From Aaosphaeria pasadenensis (Eukaryota > Ascomycota > Dothideomycetes > Pleosporales): 64,000 nucleotides of DNA. Under the pieces are notes generated by a model. That model did no database searches and had not been told where the DNA came from. It worked only from the letters and a program-made list of their open reading frames with translations. Each line of letters starts with the position of its first letter. The stretch's first letter is position 1. Below, one piece after another: positions 11,666 through 23,497 of this stretch. Made by a program: the position numbers and the translations under genes. The stretch spans positions 69,628-133,627 of the forward strand of contig JAKLMB010000048.1 in NCBI GenBank assembly GCA_022813625.1, in the 5' to 3' direction.

Positions 11666-14323
11666 TTCCTAGACACATTCTATCCGACCATATAATAGCA
11701 AGGCATTGCTTTTTGTTATATTCTACTTACCTTGGCGGCTCTGATACGAGTGCAGTTTCTGCAATGGCTAAATTTCCTGAAGAAATTTGAAGTTTCAGGA
11801 AGTGCATAAGATTTCGTGATTCGGAGTTACAGGACTACGAAGAATGAACTCATCGAGACACTGACATAGATCTAGACCCCGTAGGACGTCTGCTCTACAC
11901 GTTCGTGCATGTACTGTGTCAAAATCCATGGATCATAATGCTTTTGGCAACGAGGATGGTATGACGAACGGGGGTATGGCATCCATGCATTACCAGAGTG
12001 AAGGATCAACGCAGCGCCCATAATAGTAATTTTGACGTGACATGCATGTTGTAGGCATGTATTGATCAAGTATGTGGGAGCTACAGAGGTATCTAGGTGT
12101 GCAATTATGCATAGAACAAACTTAGAACATATTATCTTGGACCCTAATATCAATCTGATTGGATTGGTGCCGGTTGGAGAACGGTGGCACGGCGGACGGT
12201 GGACGTGACATGCCAAGGGTCGATAGCCGCGTAACTTTTGCCTTGGTAAGCAAAGTCTAGATAACCACCTCGCAACTATGTATTCCGCAGCCGCTGGCAG
12301 GGTTTTAATTATTGATAGATGGAATGCATCTATAATAACTAGGTATATAGAATGTAAGAGTAGCACGTGAGTGGGCAACTACTATGGGGTATTGCTATGC
12401 AGGGTCTCCAATTGTCAGTCCCCGCATAGACGTAGCGATTCTCGTTTTGCGATCGAGAGTTCGGTAATCACTGAAGTTCCTCTCTAGGTAAGAAAGGTAA
12501 AGTGCAATTGATTGGTCCAATCTCGGATCTTGGGTTCAGCCACTTCGTGTTGTGCTTTGTTGGATCTAGGGCCTCTTCTCGGCGAGCGAGGGCGCAATTC
12601 ACCAGAGCCGCATCACCTGCACGACTTCACGGGACGCTATATTGAGTCCGTGGTCCCCTGTATACATCGCCCGTTCTAAGTCCTGGCGCAGAAAATTCAC
12701 TAACACGTCCTGGGAACCGTTTGGTGGGTAATTACTTAGCGAGGACCATTACAATTTACAAGTACAAGTATACTCGAACCAACTACAGTATTGTGCGTCC
12801 AACTAGAGAGAGTAGAGTAGGGCACGCGATCCAAGATGTCTAAATACCCATCAGGAATGGTTGTCGCCAGTTGGCGTCGGATGTGTTCCACAGGCCAAGC
12901 GCCTGGGCCTGAAGTGGGAAAAAACCAATAACTACATGTACCTCAATTCCTGTAACAGTAGCACGAGAGGCGAGGCTAGGCCATCCACTATCCAGATTTA
13001 CACGCATGTGAAGGCGGGCAGGGTGATGGCGCGGAGTTTGGGAATTGAAATTGGAGATTAGGGAGGGGATTGGTGAGAAGCCGGCCCTGTCAGCGTCAGG
13101 CAGTAGGTGAACCTCCACCGGGGCGGTGGTCTGTCTGAAGTTGTAAACGAAGGCGCATCGACAAGGTTCTCCAGACGGCTGTGGCGAGCAGGAACGCGAA
13201 AGGTGACAGTGCTAAAGACGCCACTAGGGCTTATGAGTACTTCACCTCATCTCACTTCACCATCGTGACCAGCAGACACTTTCTCCGCCCATGAGACACT
13301 CGGGCTGGTGCAACATAGCCCAAGTAAAAGGCACCGTGGCGGCGTTGTTGCGCTCAGCTGCGGGACTTTTATCGAGAACTTCAAGAGGCCCCCTTTGTGG
13401 TTTCTGCTAGTTCGCTCTTTCTGGGTCATTATCAGTCTTGTTAGTGATATTCAATGCCAGGACGGGTCAGATACAGACACACAGTGTGACGCTCAGAGCA
13501 ACTAGGAGAGTTGCTTGTTTTTCAGTAAATACGGAGTACGGGTCGTTGCTATTATCCATCCCTCTTGCGGAGTAGTACCACAAACTTTGTAAGGCAACGC
13601 GGCCACCCGACCTACAGGTACAGACTAGGATCCAAATTCTATACACAAACATACGGCTACGTCGTATAGCCATTGGATTGGTCCATACTGTGGGATTACC
13701 GTGGGATGGACCAGATCTGTTGTTGTACAGCACAACGTATTTCCATCTGCCTGGCACGCGGGGCACTATGCCAATTATCTCGCCCACCAGACACCGTGTC
13801 GAGCAGGGTGCTTGTAGTACAGACACTAGACATGGGCATGGGGTTGACCGCAGTACCTGAGGGGTTTGCGATTTGCAGTCAGTAATGCAAATACATTCTG
13901 ATAGTCGACGAAAGAGAGTGAACACTCGGGAAGATGGGTACTGTGTACCATCCGACCTACCGCAGTGGCTTCACTATCAGTATATTGTGAACTGGTAACG
14001 GTCATTGGGAGATTCATCATGTTCCAGTTGAGAACGAAAAACAACAACATCAGCCTTGGGGACGACACCCAATTGGTTGGAACGGGGCCTGCACCAATGC
14101 GGTCGGGTGAGCGTTGGACATTAGCGCATTTAGTGGTTGTTGTCAATCGTCACAACGGATCGGGCTCTATACCCCATTGGAAGATATGCGACGCCAAAAA
14201 GGAGACTAAGGACGACAAGCAACATGATGTGCACGGAAAGGAACGACAAGGAAATGAGCATGATGATCAATCGTTGACAAACATAGAGAGAGAGGGAAAG
14301 AAAGTGGTGTGTATGAAAGAGAT

Positions 14324-14402
14324 GTGCACACACACACACACACGCACATACACATGCATAAGTCCCTAACGTAGATATGCACGTACACAGGCACACACAC
14401 AC
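14324..14402. repeat. CA/GT microsatellite
   Basis: Two (CA)n runs (about 14324-14350 and 14391-14402) with short interruptions. Spurious frames on both strands run through it. Confidence 0.9.
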
Positions 14403-15801
14403 AGAGGAAGAAAATGTTGGGGAAAAGAAGTCGATCAGGGCGGAGGGGGTAGGGATGAGGAAGGGATGGGGAAGGGGAGGGGGTGGCCGTGACTGCGACT
14501 GCGACCGTGACCATGATCAGTCGACGCCAAAAAGTCTACCATGCAATCTGTAACATCCAATTGCCTTGAGAATTTGCATCCACAACTCGAAGCAGAAAAT
14601 CCTACCTCGGCCTTGCCGCTAGGCAACTAGGTAAGTATGATGTGAGCAGATCTTCGTAATTATGTAATTGGATAGTTACTGTACGGAGTAGAGAGTACCT
14701 GTTGAGTCTTCGGTTCATATACCTAGGTACGCGATAAATAATGACTAAATCATGTAATTACGGAGTACTCTTGGAGTCTGTACTAAGTTTCTGGAGCGAG
14801 ATGTTTGCTAGGCCAGGTCGAAAGAAATCAAAAAAAAAAAATCTGCAAGCCCGAACGGTTGCGCCCAAGGAAAACAAGTTGCAGGCTAACAACGGAGGAC
14901 TAACCAGTGCATGGATTAGGCATGGCACGGTACACGGTACACGGTACAGTGCAGTGCGCAGTGCACAGTGCACAGTGCATTCATGGCATGGATATCGACA
15001 TGGATTCACGGAGGCACGGGTACGGTACCAAAACAAGTAATCACTTAACTAGAGGCTGCCGATTTCCCCATGGGCCATTGACCATGGCAGCAAGCGCGAG
15101 AGTACATACTCCGTACCTAAGTAGTGTGCGTGTATGTGTCGTGACCTGTTCAGCGCCGAACGACTCCTGGGAGAATAATTAGTTACACCATGAAAGTACG
15201 TACGGAGCACTCCGTACAACAATACACCATACGAGAACAGTGGCTGATGGAGGTGGGTCTATTGCTTGTGCTGGCTGTATGGAGTATTTGTTTTCCTTGA
15301 TTCGACAATGCTGACTGGATGGATCGAGATACGATATGTTCGTACATAGTAGCAAACATGTCAAGTCGTACTCAGAGGAGCAAGTGTAAAAGACTCTACA
15401 AACAAACCGTATAAAACACATACACACATTCAGAACGGTACTACTCCGTAGTAGCTACCAAGTAGATTGGGAGAAACCAATTAATTTGGTGATTGCTGTA
15501 CCGAGTATGGTGGTAGGTTGTTGTAACTTGCTTGTGGTTGTACGAGTTTCTCCACCTCTTTTCTGCTTTCCCGGTCCGTGATCAGAACTTCAGCCCCCCT
15601 CTCTTTTGCTCCCCCCCCTCTCCCCCCTTCCCGCCTCCACCTCCATCTCCTCCCTCCATCCTCCTCTTCGGCCCATCCTACTCGTACATACCTAGTACAC
15701 ACAAAGTACTCCGTTCCGTATACATACAATTTTCTACTCCAGTCTCCACCTCGGCCGTCTCTTATTAGAGCCTCCTCTCTCCAGTGTCTCCACATATCAA
15801 A

Positions 15802-15864
15802 CCAGTTCCAGTTCCAGTTCCAGTTCCAGTACCAGTTCCGGTCCAGTCCAGTCCAGTCCAGTCC
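15802..15864. repeat. CCAGTT / CCAGT tandem repeat
   Basis: About six hexamers of CCAGTT type are followed by four pentamers CCAGT. The unit shortens by one base part-way through, typical of replication slippage. Confidence 0.9.
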
Positions 15865-17149
15865 TGCGGCCTGCCCGACCCCGATTCATCACGATCCCAT
15901 TCCCTTGTTATAATCCCATCCCCACCACACAGTAGTACTGAATAGGACAAGGACAGCACCACCCACAACAACCACAACCACAACCACCGCTAAGACGACC
16001 ACCAGTGATCAGGCAATGCTTGCCCCGTCTTGTTTTCTTGGCTACCTAGGCCTATCGAATGATTGGCAGGGATGACTCTTCATTGGCCCAGACCAGTTCC
16101 TATCCCAGCACACAAACTCACCCGGCCCCGGCTCATCAGTTGGGATTTCCAGACAGAGCAATATCGCCGGCTATGCATGACCCGCGCCCACATGCACACA
16201 CACATGCCCCAAGTTCCAACGTGCTGCTTCGACGGCATTCATTTAATTGATTCTTGTAATCCTGTCCTCCGTACCGTGTAACTAACTGAATACGGCGTAT
16301 ACAGGTCTGTACCGTATTGTATTGTACTTTGTATCTGCTTTGTACTTGTACCTCCACTGTATATACATGATTCGACACTCAGTATGGTGTATGTACGGAG
16401 TACTTCCTTGTAGAATAAGATCTCGCGTGGTAGCCATAGACTCGACCACCACCATATATATCACACGACACAAAGTAATCGTGAGCTGTGCTTCGGGAAG
16501 GCCATTTAGCATACCTATACGGAGAAAGGAGCAACCAGATTGCGAATCTGGCCATCCCTGCGGCACAGGAGAGAGAAACGAAGAAGGAAGTAAAACCTCG
16601 TACAAGTACAAGTAGAGTACAGTACATACTTCTTCGTAGCGGTGCTGGCCATAGAAATTGGAATTGTACGGAGTACATAGCTCCCGACTCCCAGCCAACT
16701 ATCAACTAGTTAGCTTGCCTTGCTTGTCGTCTTAGTTCCAGCCGCTATGGTTTCTGGACACGGGCACCCGTAAAGATCACGCTGGTGACTGATCTGAGCC
16801 CTTGAGGGCAGCAATTTAGTGCCTTAATCTTTTCTAGAAGGATGATATACGGAGCTACTACTGGATTCAGTTTAGCGTCCCAATGTGCAGATGTTACTGT
16901 ACCCATGGACCAGAAGCCACCATCCTGCAGTATCACCAGAACTGGGGTCCTTCTGGGGTCAATGATATTAAAAGCTGGAGCTCCGCGCTCTTCTTGTTGA
17001 CTTTTGATCGTCGAAGCAATCTCCAGCCAGTTCTCCTCACTCCTCCCTCTTTCCCACCCACATCCCCTTCGTGGGTCTTGTTCTTCTCTGACAGTACCAT
17101 AACTAATCCTTTTAATTCAACCTGCAACCAGTCACACAAGAACGTAATC

Positions 17150-19012
17150 ATGCCTGGCGGAGGAGTCGTCTCTGTCACCGGCACGACTGATGTCAATCGT
17201 GTCGAGGCCCCCGTTACCGTCAGAGCCTACCTGATCGTCGCCTTTGCGGCATTTGGAGGTATCTTCTTCGGTTATGACACCGGCTGGATGGGAGGTGTTT
17301 TGGGAATGGACTACTTCATCAAACAGTACACAGGCGCAGAATATCCCAACGTCAAATTCCCAGGCTTGGCCGCAGACGACCAGATCATCAAAGACTATCG
17401 CAAATCCACCTTCGTCGTTCCCCAGTGGCAGCAATCATTGACTACCTCCATTCTGTCTGCTGGTACTTTCTTCGGCGCCATTATCGCTGGTTCGTATTGC
17501 ACTTCTTACCAAAGCTCTTCATCGTGCCTAACATCATTCTAGGTGATTTGGCCGACTTCCTTGGTCGCCGTATTGTGATCATCATCGGTTGTATCATCTT
17601 CAGCGTCGGTGGCATCCTCGAGACCGCCTCCACTGGCTTGAATGTCATGGTTGGTGGCCGTCTTGTTGCCGGTTTTGGTGTTGGTTTCATCTCCGCCATC
17701 GTCATCCTGTAGGCTCTCCGGTGCTCTTACCCTTTGGAAATGGGTCACTAATCGACACCAGGTACATGTCCGAAATCGCCCCTCGTAAGGTGCGCGGTGC
17801 TGTTGTTGCCGGTTACCAATTCTGCATCACTATTGGTATTCTCCTCGCCAACTGCGTAGTCTACGCTACCCAGGGCCGACGTGACACCGGATCTTACCGC
17901 ATTCCCATCGCGGTTCAATTCCTTTGGGCTATTATCCTTGGAGGCGGACTTGCCCTTCTCCCCGAGTCGCCCCGTTATTTCGTGAAGAAAGGCAAGCTTG
18001 ATCATGCAGCTAAGGCTTTGGCACGCGTTCGTGGACAGCCTGTTGATTCTGAATACATCCAGGACGAACTTGCTGAGATCATTGCTAACCACGAGTATGA
18101 GATGTCAATTGTCCCTCAAACTAGCTACCTCGGATCTTGGATGTCCTGCTTCGAGGGCAAGATCTCCAGCCCTTCCTCTAACCTTCGCCGTACTGTTCTT
18201 GGTATAGTGATGCAGATGATGCAGCAGCTGACTGGTATCAACTTCATCTTTTACTTCGGTACCGTCTTTTTCCAGCAACTGGGAACGATCTCGAACCCCT
18301 TCTTGATCTCTCTCGTCACCACACTTGTCAACGTTCTGACTACTCCTGCGTCCTTTGTCATGGTCGAAAAGATTGGACGCCGTACCATTCTGATTTACGG
18401 CGCCGCTTCCATGGTCATCATGCAGTTCATCGTTGGTATCATCGGTGCCACCGCCGGCAGAGACACCCCCGACCACCCTGCCAACCCCAACGCTGTTAAG
18501 GCCATGATCGCTTTCATTTGCCTTAACATTGCCTCCTTCGCTACCACCTGGGGACCTGCCGCGTGGATTGTGATTGGAGAGATCTTCCCTCTGACTATTC
18601 GTTCCCGTGGTGTTGGCCTTTCTACTGCTTCCAATTGGTTCTGGAACTGCATTATCGGTGTCATTACTCCGTACCTGGTGGCCGACCAACCTCATTCGGC
18701 AAAATTGGGCTCTAATGTATTCTTCATGTGGGGTGGTCTTTGCTGCATTTCCTTCCTCTTGTAAGTATATTCTTGGCGTATCCTCGCTCCTTGGATGACT
18801 CATTCTAACATTGGCATAGTGCCTATTTCTTCGTCCCAGAGACCAAGGGCCTTACCCTCGAGCAAGTCGACAAGATGTTGGAGGAATCGACTCCCCGCAC
18901 ATCCCGCAAATGGAAGCCAACTACCACATTTGCCGCCGAGACCCACCTCGCGGACAAGCACTTGGAGATTCCCCTCGAGACCAGGACAGTTGAGCCCAAG
19001 GTTGCGGTTTAA
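17150..19012 (+). CDS. MFS hexose transporter, high-affinity glucose type
   Basis: Four exons, 17150-17489, 17543-17708, 17762-18760 and 18820-19012, encode 565 residues; all junction phases fit. This is a twelve-helix sugar porter of the plasma membrane. Family motifs are present: GGIFFGYDTGWMGG in the first helix, AGDLADFLGRR after helix 2 (created across the first intron), YMSEIAPRKVRGA, PESPRYFVKKG before the central loop, QQLTGINFIFYFGT in helix 7, EIFPLTIRSRG and PETKGLTLEQVD near the end. The length is standard. It most resembles fungal high-affinity glucose transporters (MstE/HGT-1 group), though substrate and affinity are inferred. The ATG was chosen because it begins the family-like MPGGG leader just before the first helix. 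The long, CT-rich, repeat-containing upstream region suggests an extended promoter. Confidence 0.93.
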
Positions 19013-20700
19013 GCACACATCTTGTCTGACGCGGCTATACATGTGAGATCTACGGTCTTCGAAGCACTTTGTTTTGGGGGAGGGGGAACAATTTTATGGT
19101 AATGGGTTCATACAGCCTTTGATTAGTGTCAAGGATAGGGCCATCGAATAAATACATCGTCTATCCATCTCGAGGTGACCCAGTCGCATTATCTACCATA
19201 GTACTTCCAACGTGCTCTCTTCCCAGGTGACGATCTGTGACGCTGCGTCCCTGATTCATTCTCAAGTCAAGCATGAAGCAAATGCTACCTATTGTCTATT
19301 AATTCCTATGCAGTGATTGAAAGCTCAGCTTCAGGCCTATCCATGTCTCGTGTGAATACCGCCAAGGATGGTTATCGTTTCGTCGGATCCACCGGTGCGG
19401 TCCGAGGCTTGCTGCAGGTTACACCGGCGATAACAATGAGATAGGTGGTACAGCCAATACGTGGCTCGGGCTGGAACTGCTGGTCGGCACTCTAGATGTA
19501 GCACAATCCATGTGCCTAGCTCTGTTTAGAGAGGTTTTCTGTTGGCAAACGGCTTCTAATTGTCCATGGGTATGTTCTTCAATAATGGGTATGTTCTTCA
19601 ATAATGGGTATGTTCTTCAATAATGGGTATTGGAGCAGACGAATGAACATTGCTCGACTCTAGAGGGGTAAGCATATTATTTTGCATGCTACCGCCTATC
19701 GATACAATTCGTCCTACATTCAAGAATAACATTGCACATAGGTTGACTTAGTAACGCACCACCGGCATTGAATCTGGAAAATTCCAAGGGCTTGGGCTCG
19801 ATTTTCGTTGAAATGGGCCAAATGCGGCGCGGCTGTTCTTGTCATTGCATAGAAATCTATATTGGCTACACTATTATCATTGATCTTCTCATCGATCATC
19901 CTAGCCTTCCCAAGATTGCAATGCTCACACTCAATTGTTGTTGCCTGTAGATGTCAGGTGAGAATTGAGAACAATACTTCTGAGGCAACTTGCGCCCAGC
20001 CGATGTCCACCAAGACAACTTGCCTCGCTCTCATATAAGCGTGCTTCTGCATTGTGGTTGGTTAGAATGCATAAATTGGCGAATCTTCTAATCGCCATTA
20101 GAAAACATTTACTATGGAGCCGTCAGCACCAGAAACGCGACGCCAAAATTTCATAGGGCTGGCGATGTTTTGTACATCTGGACACCCCGGTCTACTTGAC
20201 AGTCTCAATAGTAGCGAATGCTTAGGCTCCTTGGGATGTTCACGACCGACGATCAGCAATTCAACAATAAATCATATGGATCGAAGGCGTCAATACCTAC
20301 TATAAAGAAGCTCCGATAGTTTAGCCAACTATCAACGTGGGCTCGAGCTACGTGCCAGTGGAGTGACGAGTTTAGGGCTGAGTGCACCATCATTAGCCGA
20401 AAGCCTTCCAGGTTTTGCTTTGACCATCTCATTTTACATTGTCGGGCATTCCAAAGGTCAGTAACATGTCATATTTCATTAGAGCATGCTAAACTCCACA
20501 TTTGCGATGGCTATAAAACTATGATACCGTGTCGACAACATGGCTCTACATGTCGGAAACACAAGGTGATGAATGCCCCTTTGATTGTGTATTTACCTAA
20601 GTAGGTAGGCGGGTAACGTCGATAAATCCAAAAAAATAATGGAGCATGATATGCTTTGATGCTTTGAGGAGCAAGAGTGCTTCAGCGATGGTCAAGCTCT
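19013..20700. other. Intergenic region between convergent genes
   Basis: 1.7 kb between the ends of the hexose transporter and the Sec14-like gene. Apart from the tandem repeat at 19568-19630 I see no supported gene; all frames are 63 codons or shorter. Confidence 0.5.
19568..19630. repeat. 19-bp tandem repeat, three copies
   Basis: The unit GGGTATGTTCTTCAATAAT occurs three times head to tail without mismatch (19568, 19587, 19606), then six more bases of the unit. Confidence 0.95.
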
Positions 20701-22608
20701 TCAAACTACTGTGCTCGTGTTCTTCTCTCGAAGGAAACCTTCTATACTGGGATCATCCTTTGCGTCGATCCTCTTCTCCAATTCCTTCTGTTCTGGACTC
20801 TTAGCCACTACTACATCCTCTGTTTTTAGCTCCGATTTACTCCCACCTGTCAAACCCGCTACGTTGCCCACTGCTGAACCTACAGTTGATGTCACCGTGG
20901 CTGCAGCTGTGGAAGCTACCTGCTTGGCTTGTTCGACGTAACCCGGCGCGGGAGGTTCTTGAGAAGGAATTGTGACATCTTTTGGTGCTTGCCCTACTGT
21001 TCCAGGCTCCATGGTCACGGTCTTATCCCCTTGCCCATGATTATTGACTGCAGCATGAGGTGTACCGTCGGCAAGCTGACCTGCAGCGTGGGTCTCGTGT
21101 TGTTGCTCGTAACGTGTGTCTGATGTTCCTTGTCGAAGTGGAAGGTCGCGACCTTCTTGTTCTTTGAGCGCTGCAGGCGAAGCAGAGCCCCCCTGCTCCG
21201 TATTCGAACTACCGGTGATTCCCTCGCTCTCCAGCACTTCTGCATCCGTCGGCTGCGTTGCAGTGCCATCGGTGGTGAGTCTGAGTTCTTCTTCATCGAT
21301 AGGTGTATTTGGTATCGGGGCTTTCTGCGCTGCTTCCCTGCCTACGGGGTTTGCAATGGTGAAGATCAACTTCCGTCGAGGCTGACCATCTTCAGACCCA
21401 ACGGCAATAGCCTTCATTTCTCCATTTTCTCCATGCTCCCACTTCATTGGGCCAATCGGAAATGTGTTCTTTCCATTTTGTTGAGCTGGTGATTCCCAAT
21501 GGATTGCTTGTTCTATCGCTGGCTCCAATACGGGCATGTTACCCCACTCAAAATCCAGATTGCCGCCATATTTCTTGGGAATACTGTCAGGATCTATGTA
21601 CTGAGACAATGTGGGGAACACATTCTCCTTGGATAAGATGAATATCTTGGATACGGTGATAGGGTCGAACCAACGTTTAACCCAGCCCCACACAGTCGGA
21701 AAGAAGGCGGGAGCACCTATGATCTGGGGAAAGTCAATAAGTTGGTCTGGAGTGGAGTCCATCCACCTGGGCAGTGGATATAAGGCTGACATACGAAGAT
21801 TCTATCCAGTGTTTCGGGATAGTGCGCTGTTGCAAGTTGTGAAGCATCTTGCATGTGATTTTTAAGATTCCAAAACTGTTTCAAGCCCACACCGCTGATA
21901 TCCACGATATTATTGCTCTGTGATATCGGTGTTTCTGGATGCTTTCGGTCTATAGCGGAACATAAAGGTTGCACGAAGCGAGTCAATGATTCGTACAACG
22001 CGAACAGACGGAGGTTTTTAGTCGCAACCTTTGACGAAGTGGATCTTGACGCTGCGAGTTGCTTTTCATATGATGCGATGTTCTTGGAGTTGAGGGGGGC
22101 AACCTCGAATAAGAACACAGGAATACCACGTTTGTCGCGGCGACCGAGCCATTGTGGGTACTGCGGCGTGTGTGTTAGGGATTGAGTGGATCAAGGGGGG
22201 TAGATATGGGTGATGATACCAAACGTCTCGTCTGCTCGTATTCTTGGACTTCGATGGTGGTGAAAAGGTCATCTAAGCCATGCTCCTTACGCCAATCTTC
22301 GGTTTCTTTGAATTGCTTCAGCGCCTCTTGGGGGCTGAAGCGGCGGGCGCGGAGGAAGCGTCTGGGAATTGCATCGTCAGTGCTCCGCCAGGAACTTTTT
22401 AGGCAGTAGGTACATGTCCGTACAGGAGTGTCTCGTCATCATGACTAGCCTCAGATCGCGGTTCAGCCGGGGAAGCAGGTATGTAGTAGCCTTGCTCTAG
22501 ACATAATGATTTAAAAGCCTCCAGAGCTTGCTGTTGGTCGGCTGAAAGATGTCCATAGTGGGCAGCAGGGTATTGGAAAGACTCAATGCGACTTAAGTCT
22601 GCTGCCAT
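20701..22608 (-). CDS. Sec14-like CRAL-TRIO lipid transfer protein
   Basis: Four minus-strand exons, 22608-22424, 22361-22220, 22160-21795 and 21723-20701, encode 571 residues; junction phases agree. The N-terminal CRAL-TRIO-N helices contain DDETLLRFLRARRFSPQEAL, read across the first intron. The CRAL-TRIO lipid-binding fold follows, with YPQWLGRRDKRGIPVFLFEV, the hydrophobic VDISGVGLKQFW core, and IIGAPAFFPTVWGWVKRWFD leading to LPKKYGG-like IPKKYGGNLDFEW. Such proteins exchange phosphatidylinositol and phosphatidylcholine between membranes and stimulate phosphoinositide synthesis at the Golgi or plasma membrane. After about residue 360 there is a long disordered tail, rich in Glu, Gly, Thr and Ala, ending in a charged segment. 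The tail makes it longer than yeast Sec14 (about 300 residues). Divergent from the F-box gene to its right. Confidence 0.9.
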
Positions 22609-23497
22609 GGTGAGATTCTAATAAGGAGGCAGAGCGGGAGGAGTCAAGATGTGAGCGTGCGGAGTAGGTAGGTAGGTAGGATAAGGATAAGGAGGTCTCG
22701 GAAAAGGGATCTATAGAAACTTCATCGAATTCAAATCTAGCAATTAATTAGTGTAAGAGTAAGAGTTGGAGCAGCAGTAGAGACCTACTCGTAGCATATG
22801 TAGGTAGATAATTACTCGTACCGTGTAGGTGACGGACGGTGAAAGTGGGTGGTAATAAGTCAGCCTCCCATGTGGCTAACAAGTGTTTGACATCATTAGT
22901 CAAGAGTAAGATTCTCTTTAGGTATTTCCTGTCCCTGTTTGGCTGTTAGGCTGTCAGGCTGTTAGGCTGTTAGGCTTTTTACCTCGTATTGCTCGTACGG
23001 GTATCGTAGATTAGGACATTAACTCGTACGGGGTATAGCTGCCGGATACCCGGCCTAAAGCTCTTCCGATCCACGTGACGTCGCCCGTCTGTCCACATCC
23101 TTGGATGGACTATGCACAAACGACGGCATCAGACATCGACTGAACATCAACATCGACGTCGTCATCGATCTCCATCCCTTTCTGCTTCGTCTTCTATGTT
23201 GTCGTCTTTATCATCATCATCAACATCATCACAGCTCCTTGCTTCGAATACCTACCGTATCCACTTTCTTTCATCTGCTCTGATCACACCAAATTGGGTA
23301 CGGTACTACCACTAGTTACCACCAGTTCATACTACCAAATTCATCGTCATGATTGTGAAATCACGGGATCAGGCCTCGAATAACAATAATAGCAACCTCC
23401 ATCCCATAGTAGAAGACATAACTCTTTCCTCTTCGTCCGGCACTGGCTCATAGACCAGGCTTCTATTCTACCAACCGACAGTAAAGAGCTTTTGATC
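22609..23497. other. Divergent promoter region, Sec14-like / F-box
   Basis: About 0.9 kb between two divergent starts. It holds GTAGG repeats near 22665, the 8-bp tandem repeat at 22941-22972, two copies of CTCGTACGGG (near 22995 and 23022) and a TCA-rich run near 23205-23230. No gene is seen. Confidence 0.5.
22941..22972. repeat. 8-bp tandem repeat GGCTGTTA, four copies
   Basis: Four head-to-tail units of GGCTGTTA, the second with one T-to-C change, in the shared promoter of the Sec14-like and F-box genes. Confidence 0.9.

Larger units (their letters stand above)
9422..17149. other. 7.7 kb gene-poor region
   Basis: No gene can be supported. Several frames exceed 100 codons (for example 10059-10445 on +, 11872-12378 on -) but none shows a recognisable domain, codon pattern or splice structure. 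The right third (about 13.5-16.7 kb) is rich in microsatellites, CT/GA tracts and copies of TACGGAGTA, and reads like long intergenic or promoter DNA ahead of the hexose transporter. A gene with many tiny exons or a non-coding RNA could be missed here. Confidence 0.45.

Noticed and set aside
11872..12378. 168-codon minus-strand frame
   Set aside because: No recognisable domain, unusual Cys/His/Leu-rich composition, and no neighbouring splice structure; likely chance in GC-balanced DNA.
17589..18803. Large frames on both strands over the hexose transporter
   Set aside because: The minus-strand 232-codon frame is the shadow of the transporter's codon bias; the plus-strand frame upstream of exon 3 includes intron sequence.
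7282..19012. Secondary-metabolite or nutrient gene cluster formed by the two transporters
   Set aside because: The SNF and hexose transporters are 7.7 kb apart with no enzyme or regulator gene between them.
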